A DNA stretch of 64,000 bases from Mimachlamys varia. Lineage: Eukaryota; Mollusca; Bivalvia; Pectinida; Pectinidae. The DNA is taken from assembly GCA_947623455.1 (NCBI GenBank), contig OX392534.1, positions 9,124,001 to 9,188,000 on the forward strand. The letters run 5' to 3'. The notes beneath the pieces are model-generated. The model was not told the origin of the DNA and ran no database searches. It saw only the letters and a program-made list of their open reading frames with translations. Below, one piece after another: positions 12,901 to 21,900 of the stretch (position 1 is the stretch's first letter; each line of letters opens with the position of its first letter). A program made the translations under genes and the position numbers.

Positions 12901-15900
12901 ATACAGCAGCTTCACAGAGATAGCCTGGAGACAATATAATTACATCTAATGTGTACAAGGATATGAGTCAGATTATTGACTGGTGATATACCACAAACCA
13001 CCTATATCTGTGTATAAGATCCTTTGTTTTACTGTACACTGATGCAATGATAACCAGTTTATTATCCTTAACCTCCATGATTTACTGTGACTCATTAAAC
13101 AATAGTTCCTTCCGGGTTACCACGGCAATGCGATCGCAAAATTTCCATGAATCAGATTAATTTGCATTGCCTGACGAGTTACTCATGGTTAGGTCCTGCC
13201 TTCCCCTTATCAGTGACCTTTACTCATTTTCTGACTCTTCATGTCATTATTTATACATTATACCTGGAAATTCTGATCACACATTTTTAAACAAACACTG
13301 AATAATAAACTTATCTCTGTAAGTTAATCTAAATATTTTTTTTACAGTCGATATCTATACACATAAATGATGAAATATGATAAATAGTTAATATATGGAA
13401 AATTAGGTGACACAAAATTTTACTTATGAATATGAATATGATAGGAGATGATGAATTAAGTTGAGAAAGAGATTTTCTTTCGTATGAGCCCTGTTTATGC
13501 TGAAAAAGATCACAGAGTTATAGTGATGCGGAACAAACGGCAACTAACAAAGACAGATCAAGAGTGAAGTACACAATTTCATTCATGGCTGCATCGCTTT
13601 GTAAATGACTTGAAAATACTGGGCTCTAAAATATAAAATTTGCTACAAGAAAATTTACTTTGGCAAAAGCTGTTGAAAGCACTATGAACCTATAGCTATA
13701 TGCTGAAACTTATACACGGGTACAATTTATAAGATCCTTATATGGTTTATTTAGATATGTGATACAAAACAGAAATGAGAAAGGATTGATCTTAAGTTTC
13801 CTTTGCCCTACAACAAGACAAGGAAGTTTGTGTAAAAGTACAAGGACTAAATCCAGTCCCATTGGTCCAGCCTACACACAGTCATACAAGGTCAACAGTC
13901 AGATAACTCTGAAACGAGAGTGACAGCCATGTCCACATGACCTTACTCGGTAGGTAGATCTGCAATCTACCTGGTCACCCAAAAATGTAACATGGTGATA
14001 CAGGGCACAGAACCAAAATATGAGAAAGCTGAGTCGAGGTCACATATAAATTAAAGATTTTCTCTTTGGCCTCTTTCTCAGGTATAGAACATGATAAAGC
14101 TAGGCTGAAGTCACATACAAATTAAAGATTTTCTCTTTGGCATCTTTCTCAGGTATAGAACATGATAAAGTTAGTCAGAGGTCACATACAAATTAAAGAT
14201 TTTCTCGTTGGCCTCTTTCTCAGGTATAGAACATGATAAAGCTGGACCGAGGTCACATACAAATTAAAGATTTTCTCTTTGGCCTCTTTCTCAGGTATAG
14301 AACATGATAAAGCTAGGCCAAGGTCACATACAAATTAAACATTTTCTCGTTGGCCTCTTTCTCAGGTACAGAACATGATAAAGCTGGACCGAGGTCACAT
14401 ACAAATTAAAGATTTTCTCTTTGGCCTCTTTCTCAGGTACAGAAAATAAGAAAGCTGGGCTGAGGTCACATACAAATTAAAGATTTTCTCTTTGGCCTCT
14501 TTCTCAGGTACAGAAAATAAGAAAGCTGGGCTGAGGTCACATACAAATTAAAGATTTTCTCTTTGGCCTCTTTCTCAGGTATAGAACATGATAAAGCTAG
14601 GCCGAGGTCACATACAAATTAAAGATTTTCTCGTTGGCCTCTTTCTCAGGTATAGAACATGATAAAGCTGGACCGAGGTCACATACAAATTAAAGATTTT
14701 CTCTTTGGCCTCTTTCTCAGGTACAGAAAATAAGAAAGCTGGGCTGAGGTCACATACAAATTAAAGATTTTCTCTTTGGCCTCTTTCTCAGGTTTAGAAA
14801 ATAAGAAAGCTGGGCAGAGGTCACATACAAATTAAAGATTTTCTCTTTGGCCTCTTTCTCAGGTATAGAACTTGAGAAAGCTGGGCCGAGGTCCATACAA
14901 ATTTAAGATTTTCTCTTTGGCATTTTTCTAAGGTATAGAGAACATTAGAAAGCTGGGCCGTGATCACATACAAATTAAGGATTTTCTCTTTGGCATTTTT
15001 CTCAGGTATATTAGAACATGATAAAGCTGGGCTGAGGTCACATGCAAATTAAAGATTTTCTCTTTGGCATTTTTCTCAGGTATATAGAACATGAGAAAGC
15101 TGGGCTGTGATCACAAACAAATTAAGGATTTTCTCTTTGGCATTTTTCTCAGGTATATTAGAACATGATAAAGCTGGGCTGAGGTCACATGCAAATTAAA
15201 GATTTTCTCTTTGGCATTTTTCTCAGGTATATAGAACATGAGAAAGCTGAGTCGAGGTCACATATAAATTAAGAGATTTTCTCTTTGGCCTCTTTCTCAG
15301 GTATATAGAACATGAGAAAGCTGAGTCGAGGTCACATATAAATGAAGAGATTTTCTCTTTGGCCTCTTTCTCAGGTATATAGAACATAAGAAAGCTGGGC
15401 TGAGGTCACATACAAATTAAGAGATTTTCTCTTTGGCCTCTTTCTTAGGTATAGAACATAAGAAAGCTGAGTCGAGGTCACATATAAATTAAGAGATTTT
15501 CTCTTTGGCCTCTTTCTCAGGTACATGTTTATGGAACATGATAAAGCTGGACCGAGGTCACATAAAAAATAAGAGATTTTCTCTTTGGCCTCTTTCTCAG
15601 GTATATAGAACATTAGAAAGCTGGACTGAGGTCACATATAAATTAAAGATTTTTTTCGCCTCTTTCTCAGGTACAGAACATGAGAAATGTGTTTATTAGG
15701 CATAGCATGTCAGAGGTAAAAACAACAAGAGAAAGATGTACATACATTTAGAATGTTAGGACAATGGGCAGAACATAACTAAGGCCAAAGTAAAAGGTGT
15801 ATAAATTGTATGTATGTACCATTGTATGATATTAAATTCATAGGCACATGTGGTCAGGAGAATAACCATTTACAATGTAATATATAGATAATATAGTGAA

Positions 15901-18900
15901 ATATGAATAATTTATTAAAAACAAAAGTTTCAAATTTTCTTTTGATGTTATTAATTTTCTAAAACCATAATGAAAATAATAGCCTAATTTCAGCTTGATA
16001 TGTCAAGCGGTAACATTTCCCAAAAAATTGATTATCATACACTAATAAATTTTCAGTGTCTGTTAGTCATTTTTTGAGAAATTTAACCGCTTGACGTATC
16101 AAGCTGACATCAGTAGAAGTGGCTATTATTTTCATTATGATTTTAGAAAATTAATAACATCAAAAGGAAACTTGAAACTTTTATTTTTATAATTTTTTAT
16201 TTATTTGTATTTCCCTTTATTATCTATATAATAGATGGTTTTTCTCCTGGTCACATGTGCCTGTAATTAAATTACTACCTGTGGGTATACCTTAGGTATC
16301 ATATTGTAACTATATGTAACATGCAAGAACATTCAACATAGGTGTGCAGAAGAAACAAGGAGTCACAAAGCGTGACATACTACCCCGTTATATCTTGTAT
16401 CACAGAAAAGCAATATTATGCTTCTAGTTGTTTGTTTCCATGGTAACAGAAAAATACAAAAATTAAACTGGCTAAAAACAACAGACTTAGCTAGGGCACT
16501 AGCTAACCTAATATGTAGATAATGATTTCTCTAGATCACTTGAACAGTCTTCAAGTTGTAGCCTAAAAAAGGTAGTAAACAGTAATTTTGTGTATCTGGC
16601 ATTGTTTCCATGGTAACAGAGAAAAAATTCAAAAATGAAATCTTGCTAGTAGCAAAAGGTACAACTACAGCACTAGCTTATTTAGTAAAAAAGTTTTATC
16701 AAGGTCTGAACAGTTTTTTAAGTTTTAGCTTTTCTGACTTTGTTTCAATGGTTACAAATGAAATACCAAAAGTGAGGCCTTGCCAATAACAAAAGGCACA
16801 ACTAGGGAACCAAGAGTCTGTTTTTGTTGACAAACTGGTTTACCCGGGGGGATATGAAATACTAATGCAACCAATGAAAACCTTAAATGGCCAAAGTTTC
16901 ACATATCATCCTGTAAACGATGACTGACCATGGCCAGTGTGGAAATCTTTGATAAAGGATATACAGTTCTGATACAACATAGCCTTATGACTAACACGAA
17001 CATTGTTTCTAGGCTGACAACAACACTGTTTACTTGGTGTTTTCACCTTACCTGTGACCATCTGACACGATAATTAATGGTCCCGTTATATTATGAGTCA
17101 TAAGATGCATGCAATCACACCAGACTGTTGTATACTTTTAAATATATGTGGTTTTGCTTGCACTCATATCAATCTGCTGCTGTTTATCCTCCATCGCAAT
17201 AAGGTAAGGGTAAAATTCCCAGGACTGTGCAGAATAGTCAAAACTCTTAATAATTATCTCAAAGCATCGCAATAAGGTAAGGGTAAAATTCCCAGGACTG
17301 TGCAGAATAGTCAAAACTCTTAATAATTATCTCAAAGTATCGCAATAAGGTAAGGGTAAAATTCCCAGGTCTGTGCAGAATAGTCAAAACTCTAAATAAT
17401 TATCTCAAAGTATCACAATAAGGTAAGGGTAAAATTCCCAGGACTGTGCTGAATAGTCAAACTTCTAAATAATTATCTCAAAGTATCGCAATAAGGTAAG
17501 GGTAAAATTCCCAGGACTGTGCAGAATAGTCAAAACTCTTAATAATTATCTCAAAGTATCGCAATAAGGTAAAGGTAAAATTCCCAGGACTGTGCAGAAT
17601 AGTCAAAACTCTTAATAATTATCTCAAAGTATCGCAATAAGGTAAGAGTTAAATTCCCAGGACTGTGCAGAATAGTCAAAACTCTTAATAATTATCTCAA
17701 AGTATCGCAATAAGGTAAGAGTTAAATTCCCAGGACTGTGCAGAATAGTCAAAACTCTTAATAATTATATCAAAGTATCGCAATAACTATCGCATGTACT
17801 GAGCAGATTGCCACGCTCCGCATCATCGTCGAGCAATCCCTTGAGTGGAACTCCTCGCTGTATATAAACTTCGTGGATTTCCTCAAGGCGTTTGACAGCC
17901 TACACCGCGACACCTTGTGGAAACTTCTCCGGCACTACGGAATCCCAACCAAACTCACCCGACTCATCCAGAAATCATACGAGGGAATGTCCTGCCAGGT
18001 CGTACATGGAGGACAGCTGACCAGACGCTTCGACATAAAGACCGGAGTACGTCAAGGCTGCCTCTTATCACCGTTTCTGTTCCTGCTCGCCATAGACTGG
18101 GTGATGAAGCAGACGACAGAAGGAAAGAAGAATGGCATCCAGTGGACCCTCTGGACTCAGTTAGACGACTTGGACTTCGCCGACGACTTCGCCCTACTCT
18201 CACACAGTCGTCAGCAGATGCAGGAGTCGAGTCTGGCCGCCTACGCTTCCCAAGTAGGCCTGCAAATCCACCCCCACAAGACCAAGATCCTGAAGACCAA
18301 CTCTACCAGCACTGAGCCAGTGAAGCTAGGTGACAACAACCTGGAAGAAGTCGAGACCTTCACTTATCTAGGCAGCGTAGTGAACGAACAGGGAGGAACT
18401 GACGCAGACGTGAAAACCCGCATCGGAAAGGCAAGGGCATCCCTCATCACCCTCAAGAACATCTGGAGATCACACCTCATCACAACGCGCACCAAGATCC
18501 GCCTATTCAATTCGAACATCAAATCCGTCCTGCTGTACGGAGCGGAAACATGGCGAACAACAAAAACAACCACCAAGAGAGTACAGACGTTCATCAACTC
18601 CTGTCTGAGAAGAATCCTCAAGATCCACTGGCCGGATACTATCAGCAACGCGGATCTCTGGGAAAGAACAAACTAAGTGCCAGTGGAAGAAGAGATCAGG
18701 AGAAGAAGATGGGGTTGGATCGGCCACACGTTGCGGAAACTAACATCCAACATCACCCGCCAGGCCCTGAGATGGAATCCCCAGGGCAAGAGAAAACGCG
18801 GAAGACCGAAGAACACGTGGAGAAGGGACCTGGAGGCCGACGTCAAGCAGACAGGTCACACCTGGAGGGAGCTGGAGCAAATCGCCCAGGATCGAGGACG

Positions 18901-21900
18901 ATGGAGGGTAGTCGTTGATGGCCTATGCCCCACCAGGGGTAAAAGGCCTAAGTAAGTAAGTAATCGCAATAAGGTAAGAGTTGAATTCCCAGGACTGTGC
19001 AGAATAGTCAAAACTCTTAATAATTATCTCAAAGTATCGCAATAAAACCAAATACCTGAGTAAAGCGATTTCCCACGTTTAGTATGAAGTTTGGTATAGT
19101 GATTGGTCAAACTTATAATCTATGATTCTATCATAGGTTCTTTACAAAACTCAATGCCTGTATGTTGAACTTCAATTTTTCAATTTTTTAAAATATTTCT
19201 CTTACAGTATAATAGATAGATATAGAGATGGTCTTTCACTTTTGAGTAAAGCCTGGTTCAGTGATTTTCATTATAAGGTATTGTCGGATCTCATTATCTT
19301 CAAAGTTGGCGGGATCAATCATGTTATTTGGTGAGATTGATAAAAACTATGAATTATCTGAATATTTTAGTAAATTGAATTTGAATGTTAAGTGCTAGTT
19401 TAGCCAGGATGAAGGAAATACTTTGAATTTATTAAATGGGGTCGTCAAGTTATACAAGTTTGAGTTAATGACAGTTGAATGCATATTTTTTTTCACAAAG
19501 CTACTGACAAGCCTGCTATGTAGCTAGCTAGAGGAGTGTCGTCGGAGCACAAGTGTTCTACTGCCACTTTTGTATGATGTAGTTGGCAAAATGGAACTCT
19601 CTCTCAAGTTATACAGTGATATGTACATGTACTTTAAGTTATACAGTGATATGTACTTGTACTTTAAAACAAGGCAATTTTAAACTTATAATATCACCAA
19701 TACAGCAAAACACTGGTTTTGTTACTGTTAATATGTACATGTAGTTATAATTTGCTTTGATTCCAGTAGAAGAAAAGACATCAATATTGAATACAAATTT
19801 ACTATGTTTCCATTTTAGTGTAACCATCAACGAGACATCAAACTATAAAAAAATTAACTGTTTAGTCTGTACATTATATACATACATTAAAATATTAAAA
19901 ATAGTATGGTATTTTCTTAAATTTACCTTTCTTTTTCAAGCCAGACAGAAATGAAATATATTTCTTACTTTTTTTTTCTGCAAACTTTGTGAATTGATTA
20001 TTAACAATAACAAACTCACTGATCCAATACAGAAGTTTCTGAAACTTTACCTTGATGTCAAACACTCTGATGAAGTAGGAGCGGTTCGGGTTGTCCTTGA
20101 TAAAACAGGCGACACCACAGAAGCGTTTGGTCCAGCGAGTCCGGGCTGGGGGATCAGCCGTGTACAGTTGTACCACACCTGTTGCCAGGGACTACAACAC
20201 ATAAAATTCAGGGGAAATATTGGTATAGACTGCTTAGTGAAATATAAAAGACTGGTACGGAGGAATTAAAATTCAGAAAATTACAGTGAAATGGTACTAC
20301 AAATGTATTATAATGTTCACGATTGTTTATAACAATCATCTGATAACTATGATTGAAATGAATAGTCATAACAACAATTTCAAGTTTGTAGACTGATTAA
20401 GAGTGCAAAAATTGCATAGTGAAAACATAAGATCACAATATCAAATTTGTCATTTCAAAGACAAAACCATCAAGATTTTATTGTTTACAATAATTGGAGT
20501 AAATAAACACACCTTAAAATTCAGATATCAGCTAGAAAAGTCTAGAAATATTATAAAATATATCTTTGCTTTCCACAGTAACGTAGCTATAGGATCACAT
20601 TGAAAATTAAAATGGCCACATGGAGACTGAGCTAACGTGGGTAGTCTGTTATAGAATAAGAGAATGTTATCAGTATCCTCTGCCGCATGGACATTTAAGT
20701 GATTAGAATTTAATGCAAGCTTGAAATATTTGAGATTTTTAGTTGTAAATAGGATTATGGTCCTATTCTAGCTTGCACTACCGGCTTAAAGGGAGATTAT
20801 TATCTGTAACTTGATTGGTAGCAGTGTACATAAGGGTTGCAACACACTACATTACATCTCCTTTCACAAATTGTGTATGTTGCCCCCCCCCCCCCCTCTA
20901 ATTGCAAGTAGTTAAAACCTGGTTTAAATTTGATTAATGGGTGTACACATTTTTAAAAGGAGTGGGGGCAGGGGGGGGGGGGGCCCTCTGAATACTCTCA
21001 TAACATAAGAGGCTTTTTTCTATTGGATATGATATTGCTTTTAGCAACTAAGAAAGTGTTTAAGACAGTGTCGTCACTGGGGCTCGAACCCCCAACCCGA
21101 TGTTCTACTGCTGAGCTAAAGGGAAATTCTGTAAAAATCTTATAATGTTATCTCGCTTTTATATATGGCCTGTGTGGCCAAATACAGAATATTTGGTCAG
21201 CACACACTGCCAGTTCATATATTTAGAGGAGCTCTTCATAAAAGAAACCTAGAAAATACTGAATTCTTAATCATAGATGTCGCTTCTCATTTCAGTATAT
21301 GCCTCGTTTTGTTACCTTCGTATTTACAGACATTTTAGACAAGTAACTGCAGTTATAATCTAAATATGTTCATTGGCTGAAAAATGATGCAAAAATTGCC
21401 CTGTGATCACACCAGGCTTCCTCCATTATGAGGCATGGGGTACGTATTGATCATGATTTAATACCCGGCCAGGGCAGAGCCATAGGAGGCCAGGTATTGA
21501 TATTAGTACTACATATATATACCTTCCACCCAAAACTCCAGCACTCCATGATGTCTAAATATAACCTGGTTTTGTCTATTCAGAACTCTCATAAGATAAG
21601 CTTTAATCTAGTTCAGGACTATTTAGTCCTCTATGTCTTGATTTTTGCTTTATAATTGAAAAAAAGTTCTTGATTTTTTCAGTGATTATCTAACTTTATA
21701 TTTAAAAAGAATTTACATTAATTGTACTTCAACAATGTTAGAGGTTTAACAAGGCTAGGGGAGATGCTTTTTGACAGGCGCTGTGTAACAGTTGGCAAAA
21801 TTATATCCGATAATAAAAAGGCCGACCATCGGCCTCTTCATATTTGTGGTATAATTAGGCAGCGTTAGGTCCCTGGAGTCTAACGTCCTGACTTTTAGCT

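Larger units (their letters stand above)
8325..20050 (-). other. WASL intron 2 (11.7 kb)
   Basis: This large intron splits the WH1 domain. It holds a diverged interspersed element (about 10260-11090), small duplications at about 10017-10075, 12078-12185 and 19588-19668, the 71-bp array at 14000-15690, a foldback element at 15839-16265, a diverged repeat at 16340-16810, and the 73-bp array interrupted by a retrotransposon at 17190-19050. The stretches 8325-10260, 11100-12070, 12190-14000 and 19050-20050 show nothing beyond AT-rich DNA. No nested host gene is supported. Confidence 0.65.

Noticed and set aside
18676..18677. Frameshift between two RT open frames
   Set aside because: The two frames abut in the same phase; the interruption is a single in-frame TAA, not a frameshift.
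17973..18918. Other-frame ORFs over the retrotransposon
   Set aside because: Shadows of the RT frame with no domain of their own.
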